Assembly: GCF_000250675.2 (NCBI RefSeq)
Contig: NC_018681.1
Location: 7,502,001 to 7,566,000, forward strand
DNA: 64,000 nt
Source: Nocardia brasiliensis ATCC 700358
GTDB lineage: Bacteria > Actinomycetota > Actinomycetes > Mycobacteriales > Mycobacteriaceae
Reading direction: 5' to 3'
Shown piece by piece: positions 43,481 through 52,305 of this stretch (the stretch's first letter is position 1; each line of letters starts with the position of its first letter). The notes beneath the pieces were generated by a model. That model was not told the origin of the DNA, searched no databases, and worked only from the letters and a program-made list of their open reading frames with translations. A program made the translations under genes and the position numbers.

Positions 43481-44428
43481 ATGACCACTGAGACTATTCA
43501 GTCCACCGGAATCTCCTTCGGCGAGAAGGCCGGTGCCTATTTCCGCCTGGGGAAGCTCCGGGTGTACCACCACTTCTACGCCTGGCTGCTCGCCGTGCTG
43601 CTGCTCGCCCACGAGTCGATCAGCAAGCCGGGCATGGCCGCCGCGCTCGGCCTGATCCTGGTCGGCATGATCGCGATGAAGGTCGCCACCTGCGCCGCCG
43701 ACGATGTCGTCGGCTTCCGGGACGGCAGCGACGCCAAGAACTACGCCACCGGCGGGCACCTGCCCAAGTCCAACAAGCCGTTGCTGTCGGGCATGCTCTC
43801 CGAACGCGAAGCGATCACCTTCGGCATCGTCACCGGGCTGATCGCGTTCGGCACCGGTCTGGCGCTGCTCATTCCGCTCGACGGGGATGTGCCGATCCCG
43901 TTCCTGATCGGGTACTTCGTGGTGATCGCGGTCGCCGTGCAGTACTCGTGGCTGTTCAAGTTCAGCTACCGCCCCACCGGCCTGGAGTTCGTGATCTTCC
44001 TGGTCAACACCGCGGAGGTGCTCGGCCCGTACTGGATCATCGCCCGGCACTGGTCCACCGACGCCGTGCTGATCGGCCTGCTGATCGGCGTGTGCATGCT
44101 GCTGGTGGTCTCGTACGCGAATTTCGGTGACCGCGAAGGGGATGCGGCCTCGGGGCGGCGCACCCTCGCGGCCGTCATCTCGCCGACGATCTACCGCGGC
44201 CTGATCGCCGTGCTGTCCGTGCTCAGCCTCGCCCTGCTGGTGGCGCCGTTCGTCATCGGCTCGCTGAATCCGTGGCTGGTCGTGTGCGTGCTGCCCGCGA
44301 TCGTGTTGCGCGCCATGCAGATCCGGGCCGGCCTGGTCCAGGATCAGGTGCAGCGCGCCGTCATCCTCGGCTTCCGCAGCACCGACGCGGTCGGTCTCGG
44401 CCTCGCCGCGGCCCTGGTGCTGTCATGA
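43481..44428 (+). CDS. UbiA-family prenyltransferase 1 (divergent first Asp motif)
   Basis: A 315-aa integral membrane protein with about eight to nine helices. The first Asp-rich motif reads DDVVGFRD, preceded by CAA where most UbiA enzymes have Asn; the second is DREGDAASG. Both probably bind Mg-diphosphate. The family attaches prenyl chains to aromatic acids and quinones, but some members are terpene cyclases. It is translationally linked to the next ligase gene (ATGA) and close to the prenyl diphosphate synthase gene, so geranylgeranyl transfer to 3-hydroxyanthranilate is the leading idea. Confidence 0.82.
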   Translation: MTTETIQSTGISFGEKAGAYFRLGKLRVYHHFYAWLLAVLLLAHESISKPGMAAALGLILVGMIAMKVATCAADDVVGFRDGSDAKNYATGGHLPKSNKPLLSGMLSEREAITFGIVTGLIAFGTGLALLIPLDGDVPIPFLIGYFVVIAVAVQYSWLFKFSYRPTGLEFVIFLVNTAEVLGPYWIIARHWSTDAVLIGLLIGVCMLLVVSYANFGDREGDAASGRRTLAAVISPTIYRGLIAVLSVLSLALLVAPFVIGSLNPWLVVCVLPAIVLRAMQIRAGLVQDQVQRAVILGFRSTDAVGLGLAAALVLS

Positions 44429-46041
44429 TGCTGCAGCGCACCGCGCAGGTGCTCCGATCGCTGGCCGTGCTCGGCAAGCGTGGTTTCATCCATCCCCGCC
44501 ATCTGTCCGCGGACGTGCGCTCGGCCAAGATCGCCGCGCACTGCGGGCCGTTCCCCGCCATGATCAGCTACATGGCGCGGTACGAACCCGATCGCGCCGC
44601 CGTGGTCGACGCCCGCGGCAGCATCACCTTCGGTGAGCTGGAACGGCAGTCGAACGCGCTGGCCCGCGGCCTGGCCGCCGCCGGCATCGGCCCCGGCGAC
44701 GTGGCCGGCGTGCTGGCCCGCGACCATCGCGGCATGGTCGCGACCATGATCGCGACCGGCAAACTGGGCGTCCGGCTGGTCATCATGAACACCGGTTTCG
44801 CGGGACCGCAATTGCGCGATGTCGCCGAGCGCGAAGGCGTCACCGTGCTGTTCCACGACGCCGAGTTCAGCGCCCCCACCACCGCGCTGTCCGGCTCGGT
44901 CCGGCTGTTCGAGACCTGGAGCGACGGGCCGCGCAGCGCGGACGGTCCGGCACTGATCGATGACCTGATCGCCGCCAACTCGACCACCCCGCCGCCGCTG
45001 CCCGCCGAACCCGGCGGTCTGGTGCTGCTCACCAGCGGCACCACCGGTACGCCGAAAGGCGCGGTACGCAAGCGCATTTCCCCGTTGCAATCGGCACAGC
45101 TGCTCGACCGGGTCCCGCTCAGCCGGGGCGGCACCATGGTGATCGCCGCGCCGCTGTTCCACGCCACCGGCCTCGGGCAGTTCACCCTCGCGATGGCGCT
45201 GGGCAAGACCGTGGTGTTCGGCCGCGGCAAATTCGACGCCGAGGCCACCCTCGCGAGCGTGGCGAAGCACCGGGCCGACACCCTGATCGTGGTACCGACC
45301 ATGCTGGGCCGCATCCTCGACCTCGGCCCCGATGTGCTTGCCCGGTACGACGTCTCGTCGCTGCGCATCATCGCCAGCGGCGGGTCGGCGATCTCGCCGG
45401 GGCTCAGCGCCCGCACCGCCGCCGCCTTCGGCGACGTGCTCTACAACAACTACGGGGCCACCGAGGTCGCCGCGGTGTCGGTGGCCACGCCGGCCGAGCT
45501 GCGGCGGGCGCCGGGCACCGTCGGCAGGCCGCCGGTGGGCGTGCGGGTCGCGCTGTTCGACCGCAACGACCGGGAGATCACCGAACCCGACACCCCGGGC
45601 ATCATTTTCGTCGCCAATGGCCTGAGCTTCGGCGGCTACACCGACGGCCGGGACAAGGACCGGCACGGCGGGATGATCTCGACCGGCGACATCGGGCACT
45701 TCGATCGCTCGGGCCTGCTGTTCCTCGACGGCCGCAGCGACGACATGATCGTGTCCGGCGGCGAGAACGTCTACCCCGGTGAGGTGGAGAACCTGCTCGC
45801 CGACCGCGACGATATCGCCGACGCCGCCGCCATCGGCGTGGACGATCCGGACTTCGGCCAGCGGCTGCGGGCGTTCGTCGTGCCGCGCGCGGGCGCCGAG
45901 CTCGATCCCGAGGAAATCCGCAATTACGTCAAATCCCAGCTGGCTCGGTACAAGGTTCCGCGCGATGTCGTCATCGTCGCCGAGATTCCGCGCAACGGCT
46001 CCGGAAAGATCGTGCGCGCGCAATTGGCCGGAATTCCGTAA
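44425..46041 (+). CDS. Acyl-CoA synthetase-like adenylate-forming enzyme (FadD type)
   Basis: A 538-aa ANL-family enzyme: LLTSGTTGTPKGAVRKR (P-loop), YNNYGATEVAAVS (A5), STGDIGHFDRSGLLFLDGRSDDMIVSGGENVYP (A7-A8 region, quoted in parts: STGDIG and SGGENVYPGEVE) and PRNGSGKIVRAQL with the catalytic lysine. It looks like the medium/long-chain FadD group used for many hydrophobic acids. The ATG overlaps the UbiA stop. Candidate roles are CoA activation of the aromatic or an oxidised terpenoid acid, or diazotisation; it is the second of two such enzymes in this operon. Confidence 0.82.
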   Translation: MMLQRTAQVLRSLAVLGKRGFIHPRHLSADVRSAKIAAHCGPFPAMISYMARYEPDRAAVVDARGSITFGELERQSNALARGLAAAGIGPGDVAGVLARDHRGMVATMIATGKLGVRLVIMNTGFAGPQLRDVAEREGVTVLFHDAEFSAPTTALSGSVRLFETWSDGPRSADGPALIDDLIAANSTTPPPLPAEPGGLVLLTSGTTGTPKGAVRKRISPLQSAQLLDRVPLSRGGTMVIAAPLFHATGLGQFTLAMALGKTVVFGRGKFDAEATLASVAKHRADTLIVVPTMLGRILDLGPDVLARYDVSSLRIIASGGSAISPGLSARTAAAFGDVLYNNYGATEVAAVSVATPAELRRAPGTVGRPPVGVRVALFDRNDREITEPDTPGIIFVANGLSFGGYTDGRDKDRHGGMISTGDIGHFDRSGLLFLDGRSDDMIVSGGENVYPGEVENLLADRDDIADAAAIGVDDPDFGQRLRAFVVPRAGAELDPEEIRNYVKSQLARYKVPRDVVIVAEIPRNGSGKIVRAQLAGIP

Positions 46042-46091
46042 CTACCTCGTGCTATGTCATTCCTCTATCTCCGAAAGGTGGTACTGCGACC

Positions 46092-47138
46092 ATGTGCGCG
46101 GCAACCGGAATCTACTCCGTACAAGACACCAGAAACGACATGATGAAACGTGCCGAGCAGCTGGCACTCGAGTTCCTGGAAAAAGAGCACAAGCGCTGGT
46201 TTACATTGGACAGCGAGGCCGGCGCGACGATCGAGTCGATTGCCGAGCTGATGCGGGCCGGCGGTAAACGGATCAGGCCGGAGTTCTGCATCAGTGGATA
46301 TCTCGCGGCGGGCGGTGATCCGGACGGAAGTTCGATCATCTCCGCGGCGGTAGCCACGGAGTTCCTGCACGCGAGTGCGCTGATCCACGACGACGTGTTC
46401 GACGAATCAGCGATCCGCCGCGGCGCCCCTTCGGTGCACGAGAAGTACGCGGCCCGGCACCGGGCGCACGGCTGGCAGGGCGAATCGGGCCGGTTCGGCG
46501 AGAGCGTGGCGATCCTGGCCGGTGACCTGGCCCTCGTCTACGCCGATATCTTCATGGCCGAGGCGATGCCCGCGGTCACGGCGGCCTGGGGTGAACTGCG
46601 GGCCGAGCTGATGATCGGTCAGCATCTCGACGTGGTCGCGGCGGCGCGGTTCGCGGGCAACCCGCAGCTCTCGCGCACCATCGCCCAGCTCAAATCGGGC
46701 AACTACACGATCCACCGGCCGCTGCTGGTCGGCGCGATCCTGGCCGGGCGACCCGATCTGGCGCAGCCGTTCGAGGCCTACGGTCTCGCGGTCGGCGAGG
46801 CCTTCCAGCTGCGCGACGACCTGCTCGACATGTTCGGTGACACCGACACGCTCGGTAAGCCCGCCCAGCTGGATCTCGAACGGCACAAGATGACCCTGCT
46901 GCTCTCGCTCGCCATCGAGCGCGACGAACAGGTCAGGGCGTTGATCGACGCACCGGGCACGACCTCGGCGCAACTGCGCGAGCGGCTGCTCGAATCGGGG
47001 ATATCCGCCGCGGTGGAGCAGCACATCGGCGCGCTCGTCGAGCGGGGCAGTGCCGCGCTCGCCGACGTGGGTCTGGAACCGGGCTGGCAGGAGGAGTTGA
47101 TCTCCATGGCTCATGGCGTCGCCTATCGGAACAAGTGA
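46092..47138 (+). CDS. Polyprenyl diphosphate synthase, predicted geranylgeranyl type
   Basis: 348 aa, trans-isoprenyl synthase. The first Asp motif is DDVFD at 100-104 and the second DDLLD at 242-246, with GGKRIRPEF near 57-65. Residues at -4 and -5 from the first motif are Ala96 and Ser95; small residues there allow chains longer than C15, so C20 is predicted (a longer chain is possible). It uses IPP/DMAPP from the neighbouring mevalonate operon. A strong convergent terminator follows. Confidence 0.85.
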   Translation: MCAATGIYSVQDTRNDMMKRAEQLALEFLEKEHKRWFTLDSEAGATIESIAELMRAGGKRIRPEFCISGYLAAGGDPDGSSIISAAVATEFLHASALIHDDVFDESAIRRGAPSVHEKYAARHRAHGWQGESGRFGESVAILAGDLALVYADIFMAEAMPAVTAAWGELRAELMIGQHLDVVAAARFAGNPQLSRTIAQLKSGNYTIHRPLLVGAILAGRPDLAQPFEAYGLAVGEAFQLRDDLLDMFGDTDTLGKPAQLDLERHKMTLLLSLAIERDEQVRALIDAPGTTSAQLRERLLESGISAAVEQHIGALVERGSAALADVGLEPGWQEELISMAHGVAYRNK

Positions 47139-47143
47139 GCTGA

Positions 47144-47175
47144 GCGCTAGGCCTTGTCGAGACAGGGCCTAGCGC
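47144..47175. terminator. Bidirectional hairpin between convergent genes
   Basis: Arms 47144-47158 and 47161-47175 pair over 15 positions with one wobble-type difference. The stem starts 6 bp after the synthase stop and contains the TAG stop of the convergent UbiA gene at 47169-47171, so it serves both transcripts. Confidence 0.75.
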
Positions 47176-48101
47176 ACACCGACGATGAGCAGGGTGGCCA
47201 GCACCGCGATGTGCACGGCGTACTGGGTGACCATGAAGGCGCGATACGGGAGGCGGCGGTCGGTGCGGGAGGTGGCGCGGCGGGTTGTCGCGGCGAGCAC
47301 GCCGACCGCCACCGCACCGACGATCAGGGCGAGCGCCGACGGCACCAGCATCGGCGCGAAAAGCAGAGCGGCTGCGCCGTATCCGGCGGCGATGAGCGCG
47401 GCGTTCACGCTCACCAGCAGGCGGACCCGGCCATCGCCCCACTTGATCACCGGGGTCTGGCGCCCGGCCGCCGCGTCACCCTCGGCGTCGGACAGGTCCT
47501 TGACCAGGGCACCGACGCCGGCCATCCACAGCGACATCGCGGTGCCGAGCAGCAGCACCGGCAGACCGCCCTGCTGGCCGGCCGCCTGCCAGCCCGCCGC
47601 GTAGGTCAGCACGCCCATGCCGAGCACGAGCAGGGCAGCCGTGCTGCCGCGGCGCTTGCCGTAGAAGGGTGCACCGGAATAGGCGTAGCCGCACGCCAGA
47701 TGGGCCAGGATCAACAGCGGCAGCCAGCCGCCCGCGTCGACGACGCCACCGATGGCCAGCGCGAAGGCGCCCGCCGCGATCACCCCGCCCGCGGCCACCG
47801 GCACTGGGAGCGACCCCCGGCTGATCGGCCGGGTCGAGCCGTTCGCCCGATCCTCGGTGACGTCCATGACGCCGTTGAACACGTAGGCGGCCAGCGTCGC
47901 GAGCACCCAGGCCACCGCGGCCAGCACCACTTGGCCGCCGAGCACCGACGTGCCGAGCACGGCCGCGGTGCCGAAACGCATCAGGAAGATGATCTGGACC
48001 GAGATCCGGGATTCCTGTAGAAATTCTTTCGAAAGCCGGACTAATACTGCTCCCGCCGTAGTATCGGCCGGGAATTGAATTGACGCAGCACCCATATTCA
48101 T
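47169..48101 (-). CDS. UbiA-family prenyltransferase 2 (canonical motifs)
   Basis: A 310-aa membrane protein with about nine helices. Both Asp motifs are canonical: NGVMDVTED (NxxxDxxxD) and KDLSDAEGD. The HLACGYAYSGAPFYGKRRG loop is typical of UbiA enzymes acting on cyclic or aromatic acceptors. It is convergent to the rightward operon and transcribed alone. With two UbiA proteins, one may prenylate and the other cyclise or add a second chain. Confidence 0.85.
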   Translation of the reverse strand: MNMGAASIQFPADTTAGAVLVRLSKEFLQESRISVQIIFLMRFGTAAVLGTSVLGGQVVLAAVAWVLATLAAYVFNGVMDVTEDRANGSTRPISRGSLPVPVAAGGVIAAGAFALAIGGVVDAGGWLPLLILAHLACGYAYSGAPFYGKRRGSTAALLVLGMGVLTYAAGWQAAGQQGGLPVLLLGTAMSLWMAGVGALVKDLSDAEGDAAAGRQTPVIKWGDGRVRLLVSVNAALIAAGYGAAALLFAPMLVPSALALIVGAVAVGVLAATTRRATSRTDRRLPYRAFMVTQYAVHIAVLATLLIVGVR

Positions 48102-48186
48102 ATCGCATTACGCTATGCCGGTGCCGACATATCGGATATTCCCCGAATGCGGTACTCCTCTCAGCGCTAAAAGGTGGATTCAGTGT

Positions 48187-48339
48187 ATGGAAAGGAGCAA
48201 TGTCGCGTCTCCGGAATACTACTTTCGCAGCATCTGGGCCATGGCGGGCTCGGTCGATGTCGGCGATCGCGTAGGGTGGGCGCTCACGTGGGGACAGTCG
48301 GGTACATCGAACGAGACCCGACACGGTGCAAATTCCTGA
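48187..48339 (+). other. Possible 50-aa small protein gene
   Basis: An ORF from ATG 48187 with AAAAGGTGG upstream, reading MERSNVASPEYYFRSIW and then AMAGSVDVGDRVGWALTWG, ending six bases before the ribosome-binding site of the next SDR gene. Third-position GC (about 69 per cent) is below that of neighbouring genes, so coding status is uncertain. A competing ATG at 48200 with AAAGGAG would give only a 24-aa peptide in another frame. Confidence 0.35.
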
Positions 48340-48352
48340 AAGGAGCGTTGCC

Positions 48353-49090
48353 ATGGTGGATAGCCGGCACCGCGTGGCCATCGTGACCGGAGCCGGCAGC
48401 GGCCTCGGTGCGGCAGTCGTGCGAAAGCTGGCGGCCCGCAAGTTCACCATCGCCCTGGTGGATCTGCGGGCATCGTGGTGCGACACCTCCCTGGACGCGC
48501 TCGGGCCCGACCGGGCCGGACTGTGGGCGTTCGGCGCGGATCTGCGCTATCTGCACGAGGCGGAGGCCACCGTGCTGCGAGTCGCCGAGACCCTGGGTCC
48601 GCCCATGGTGGTCGTGAACGCGCCGTTCCCGGGTCGCGCCGACAGCGCGCCGGAGCTGCCGGACTGGGAATCGGTGGTGCACGCCCGGCTGCGGGCGCCG
48701 CTGCTGGTCAGTCGCGCGGCCGAGCGCTACCTGGCAGAGTCGGGCGCGGGCCGGATCGTGAACGTGGCCCAGATCGACTCCTCGGCGCGCAAGCGACCCG
48801 ACGATCTGGTGATCCGGGAAACGTTGCACGCGTTGACCGAAACGCTGTCCAGGGAACTCGGCCCGCGCGGGGTGCAGGTGAATACCGTTGTCGCGGATAT
48901 CAGTTGCGCGGCCCGCACCGCCGACACCGGATCGCGCGCCCGGCCGGAGTGCTGCCTCGCCGCGGAAGACGAAACCGCGGCCCTGGTGGACTATCTGGTC
49001 TCCGATGCCGCGGGCACCGTTTCCGGGCGCATGATCGAGTCCCGCCATCCGGTCACCGGCTCACCGCCAGCTGCGGACACCCTGCGGTGA
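48353..49090 (+). CDS. Atypical short-chain dehydrogenase-like protein lacking the catalytic Tyr/Lys
   Basis: About 245 aa. The Rossmann motif TGAGSGLG and the second-strand ALVDLRAS are intact, and the C-terminal half aligns with SDR helix LHALTETLSRELGPRGVQVNTV. The position of YxxxK is occupied by RPDDLVIRE, and NNAG is replaced by NAPFPG, so normal hydride-transfer chemistry is unlikely. It may be a pseudoenzyme, a regulator or an enzyme with altered chemistry. ATG 48353 follows AAAGGAG. Its 3' end overlaps the convergent response-regulator gene by 30 bp. Confidence 0.75.
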   Translation: MVDSRHRVAIVTGAGSGLGAAVVRKLAARKFTIALVDLRASWCDTSLDALGPDRAGLWAFGADLRYLHEAEATVLRVAETLGPPMVVVNAPFPGRADSAPELPDWESVVHARLRAPLLVSRAAERYLAESGAGRIVNVAQIDSSARKRPDDLVIRETLHALTETLSRELGPRGVQVNTVVADISCAARTADTGSRARPECCLAAEDETAALVDYLVSDAAGTVSGRMIESRHPVTGSPPAADTLR

Positions 49091-49744
49091 CTCCACCTGC
49101 TGGCGCGAGATCAGCGCGCGCTCGACCGCCCGGTTGACCGCGTCGATGCGGGAGACCGCCTCCAGCTTGGTGAAGATGTTGCGCAGGTGCCGTTTCACGG
49201 TCGCCTCGGCCACGCCGAGGCGGGTGGCGATCTGACGATTGCTGAGCGCCTCGGCCACCAGCACGAGCACCTCACGCTCGCGGGTCGACAGCGTGCTGGG
49301 ATCCTCGGGCTCTTCGGCCCTGGCCCGCAAACTCTCCGGCGACACCGAAAGGGTGACCGTCTGCGGGCCTTCGCCCACGGACTGCTGGATCGCCGAGACC
49401 AGGGTGTGGCGCCGGGCGCCCTTGTGCAGATAGCCCCGGACGCCGAGCGAGAGCAGCTGCTGCACCAGCTGCTGCGCGTCGTGCATGCTCAACACGATGA
49501 TCCGCAGCGCCGGATCCTGTTCCAGCAGGCGGCGCACCGTGTCCGGCGGATTGCTCTCGGGCATTTCCAGATCCAGCAGCAGCACGTCGGGGCGATGTTC
49601 GGCGGCCAGTTGAATCGCCGAGGTTCCGGTGCCGGCCTGCGCCACGATCTCGAAATCGGGTTCGGCCCGGAGCAGATCGCACAGTGCCTCTCGTAACAGG
49701 GTGTGGTCGTCGGCCACGAGAATGCGGATCTGGTTCTGGCTCAT
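49061..49744 (-). CDS. NarL-type response regulator
   Basis: A 227-aa two-component regulator. The receiver domain has ADDHTLLREAL, the phospho-acceptor Asp in VLLLDLEMPE and the Lys of YLHKGARR; the C-terminal LuxR helix-turn-helix is LSTREREVLVLVAEALSNRQIATRLGVAEATVKRHL (in parts). ATG 49744 overlaps the histidine kinase stop (ATGA). It probably controls one of the operons around it, possibly the SARP gene across the divergent region. Confidence 0.9.
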   Translation of the reverse strand: MSQNQIRILVADDHTLLREALCDLLRAEPDFEIVAQAGTGTSAIQLAAEHRPDVLLLDLEMPESNPPDTVRRLLEQDPALRIIVLSMHDAQQLVQQLLSLGVRGYLHKGARRHTLVSAIQQSVGEGPQTVTLSVSPESLRARAEEPEDPSTLSTREREVLVLVAEALSNRQIATRLGVAEATVKRHLRNIFTKLEAVSRIDAVNRAVERALISRQQVESPQGVRSWR

Positions 49745-50850
49745 AAGTTTTGACGCTCCTGGGCGATCGGGATCCATAGGGTGACCCGGGTGCCGCGGCC
49801 CGGGGCGGAATCGATATGCACCGTGCCGCCGACCAAGTCGGAGCGCTCCTGCAGGATCAGCAGGCCGTTGCCACGGCCGGTAGCGCGCAGCGCCTGAACG
49901 TCGAAGCCTTTGCCGTTGTCGATGATCTCGGCGTGTACCTCGTGTGGCGCGATATCGATGTGCACGACGACGTTGGCCGCACCTGCGTGAGTGTATGCGT
50001 TGCGCAGACACTCACGGACCATGATGAACAGTTCCTCGGTGACCGCACCGGGTATCCACTTGTCGCTGCCGCGCACCCACATCTGCAGCGGCGCGCCCGA
50101 CTGCCCCAGCGAGCCGGCGAAGCCGCGCAGCGCGGTTTCCAGTGAGCCGTTCACCCCGGGCTGGCGCAGTTCGCTGACCAGCTCGCGGCTGCGGGTAATC
50201 GTCTCCAGGATGGCGTCTTTGGCCAGCTGGACGTGGCGCGATCCCGAATCATCACCGGCGCGTTCGCATTCCAGCTCGTAGAGCTCGATCTGACGCAGCG
50301 CCAAGCTGACCGAGTTGCCGATGTGGTCGTGGATCTCCCTGGCCAGTCTGCGCTGTCCTTGCTCGTGCGCCTCCCGCACCCGCTGCAGCAGGAACGCGTC
50401 GTAGCCGATCGAACCGGATTCGAGCCGCAGCCCGATCCCCTGCTGCAGCGCGCGCACGGCGGCGACCAGGTCGGTCTGCGGTGCGCCGAGCTGCGCGGCG
50501 CATTCGGCGAGCACGGTCATGGCCAGATCGGCGATGATGCCGCCCGCGCGCACCGAATGAGTGATGTGGGCGCCCTGGCGCACGCGCTCGGTGCCGAGAT
50601 CGAAGACGTCGGTCACGTGACTGACCATCGGACTGCCCGCCGCGAGACTGCGCGCGCAGTCCTCGAAAATTCGGGTGGCTTGCAGCTCGCACTGTTCCCA
50701 GGCCGCCGAATTGGAAACGAGCGGGCTGCCGATCTCTTCGAGGCGGGCACGGTATTGCGCGATCAGCGAGGGAATTCGGGCGGTGAACAGTGCCGCGAAA
50801 TCAGTTGACAAACTATCCGGCGGATCGGTCTCGATGCTTTGATTTGGCAC
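49741..50850 (-). CDS. Sensor histidine kinase, NarX/DesK-like (HisKA_3)
   Basis: About 369 aa, apparently cytoplasmic with no transmembrane helix. An N-terminal helical sensory domain of about 190 residues precedes the phospho-acceptor motif REIHDHIGNSVSLALRQ and the HATPase_c domain (VRECLRNAYTHAGAANV as N box, IIDNGKGFDV, GNGLLILQERSDLVGG). GTG 50850 has AGGAAGAT upstream. Soluble location suggests sensing of an internal signal. Confidence 0.87.
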   Translation of the reverse strand: MPNQSIETDPPDSLSTDFAALFTARIPSLIAQYRARLEEIGSPLVSNSAAWEQCELQATRIFEDCARSLAAGSPMVSHVTDVFDLGTERVRQGAHITHSVRAGGIIADLAMTVLAECAAQLGAPQTDLVAAVRALQQGIGLRLESGSIGYDAFLLQRVREAHEQGQRRLAREIHDHIGNSVSLALRQIELYELECERAGDDSGSRHVQLAKDAILETITRSRELVSELRQPGVNGSLETALRGFAGSLGQSGAPLQMWVRGSDKWIPGAVTEELFIMVRECLRNAYTHAGAANVVVHIDIAPHEVHAEIIDNGKGFDVQALRATGRGNGLLILQERSDLVGGTVHIDSAPGRGTRVTLWIPIAQERQNL

Positions 50851-50950
50851 TGATCTTCCTGTAGTATCTCTGCCGATCACACCCGCCCACCCTTCTCGCA
50901 CTGCCCCGCCGCGCGCAACCCGGCCGGCATCCGGGCTCAGCGTAGAACTA

Positions 50951-51099
50951 GATCGAATCCTACCCCGGCGTCGAGGGCCCTTCCAGCGTTCTGCATTGAA
51001 ACGGCGTGCCGCTCAATACGTTCGATCCTGCGGGCGGGTTCTACGTCGGGGACATTCTCTACTGCAGCGTAGACCAAGAGGTTCGATCCCGGATCGAAC
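50951..51099. promoter_or_regulatory. TTCGATC operator array in the kinase/SARP divergent region
   Basis: The divergent gap 50851-51239 contains GATCGAA at 50951, TTCGATC at 51021 and a near-perfect dyad gttcgatcc-c-ggatcgaac at 51081-51099 with 9-bp arms. Four half-sites of one 7-mer within 150 bp suggest binding by a dimeric regulator such as the adjacent response regulator. No ORF is apparent in the gap. Confidence 0.6.
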
Positions 51100-51239
51100 T
51101 TACCGGTCCGGTTATCCCTTCGGAGTAGTCGGTATCTCTTAGGGCGCAGGTCCGTTGCCCGCGCCGGGGTGCCGTGTTGCTATCGAGAAGGCGACGTCCG
51201 ATCGCCGAGACTCGCGCAGATTCGAAGGTTGTTCAGCTG

Positions 51240-52040
51240 ATGGAAGTATCGGAAACACGCCCGCGGAACGAGTTGCGGTTCACCGTGCTCGGCCCGCTCC
51301 AGGTGGGTACCGCCGATCGCGCCTACGCCGTACAGGGCGCGAAGGTCAAGACTATCCTGGCCGCCCTGCTGGCCCGGGCCGATCGCCCGGTGAGCGTGGC
51401 CGCCCTCAGCACCGAACTCTGGGGCGGACGCCCGCCCGGGCACCCGGAAACCACTGTCCGCGTACACATCTACCATCTGCGCCGCGCACTCGGCCGCTAC
51501 CTGAGCGTGCCCGGCGAGCAGATCGTGCGCACCGAGCCGACCGGCTACCGGCTCGTGGCGGGCACCGCGCAGATCGACGCCGGGCAGTTCGACAGCTGGG
51601 GCGAGCGCAGCGTGACGCTGCTCCGCCGTGGCCTGCCCGAGGCCGCCGCGGTCCTGGCACAGGACGCGCTGCGGCTGTGGCAGGGTTCGAGCGCGCTGCC
51701 GTACGTGACGCCGGGGCCGATCGTGAGCAGCTACGTCAACTATCTCGACGAGCGTCGGTTGCGCGTGCTCGGCTGCCACGCCGACGCATTGATGGCACTG
51801 GGACAGTTCGCCGATCTCGTTGCGGCACTGCGCGAACTCGTCGCCGATCACCCGCTCGACGAATCCTTCCACCTGCGCCTGATCGAGGCACTGCACCGCT
51901 CCGGCCGGCGCGCGGACGCGTTGCGCGCCTGCCAGGAACTGCGCCGGGTCCTCGATCGCGAGCTCGGCCTCGGCCCCTCGGCACAGATGCTGGAACTGGA
52001 GCAGGAGATCCTGCGGGCACCCGAGCCGGCAAGCGTGTAA
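51240..52040 (+). CDS. SARP-family transcriptional activator 1
   Basis: A 266-aa regulator of the Streptomyces antibiotic regulatory protein family. An OmpR-like winged helix occupies about residues 12-105 (LRFTVLGPLQV, VSVAALSTELWGGRPPGHPETTVRVHIYHLRRAL), followed by a bacterial transcriptional activation domain (about 110-258; FHLRLIEALHRSGRRADALRACQELRRVL). It is the small form without ATPase. ATG 51240 is chosen because the SARP fold starts soon after it. It probably activates cluster operons through direct-repeat sites. Confidence 0.9.
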   Translation: MEVSETRPRNELRFTVLGPLQVGTADRAYAVQGAKVKTILAALLARADRPVSVAALSTELWGGRPPGHPETTVRVHIYHLRRALGRYLSVPGEQIVRTEPTGYRLVAGTAQIDAGQFDSWGERSVTLLRRGLPEAAAVLAQDALRLWQGSSALPYVTPGPIVSSYVNYLDERRLRVLGCHADALMALGQFADLVAALRELVADHPLDESFHLRLIEALHRSGRRADALRACQELRRVLDRELGLGPSAQMLELEQEILRAPEPASV

Positions 52041-52305
52041 CACGTCCCCGGCCGACAGTTCCGTCCTTTTTGTCCGGATAGGAATGTCCGGCCATTCTCG
52101 GCGCTCGCCCGCACGGGAATCACAGCGAACGGCAATAACTGCACCAATTCACCCAACGGTGCGGCGATGACCAAAAAGTGGTACGCAGCCATTGTGACCT
52201 GCACGGCCCCACCGCCGATCCCGCCTGCTTTTACGCGAGGTTTACAACACTTTTATCCGGTCGACCGAGCATCGCTAATATCGGACACGTAGAAAGGGGG
52301 CAGGC

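Noticed and set aside
28539..48101. Brasilicardin-type cluster (Nocardia diterpene with hydroxybenzoate)
   Set aside because: No chorismatase, glycosyltransferase or classical terpene cyclase was seen; the aromatic part comes from ADIC and nitrous-acid genes are present.
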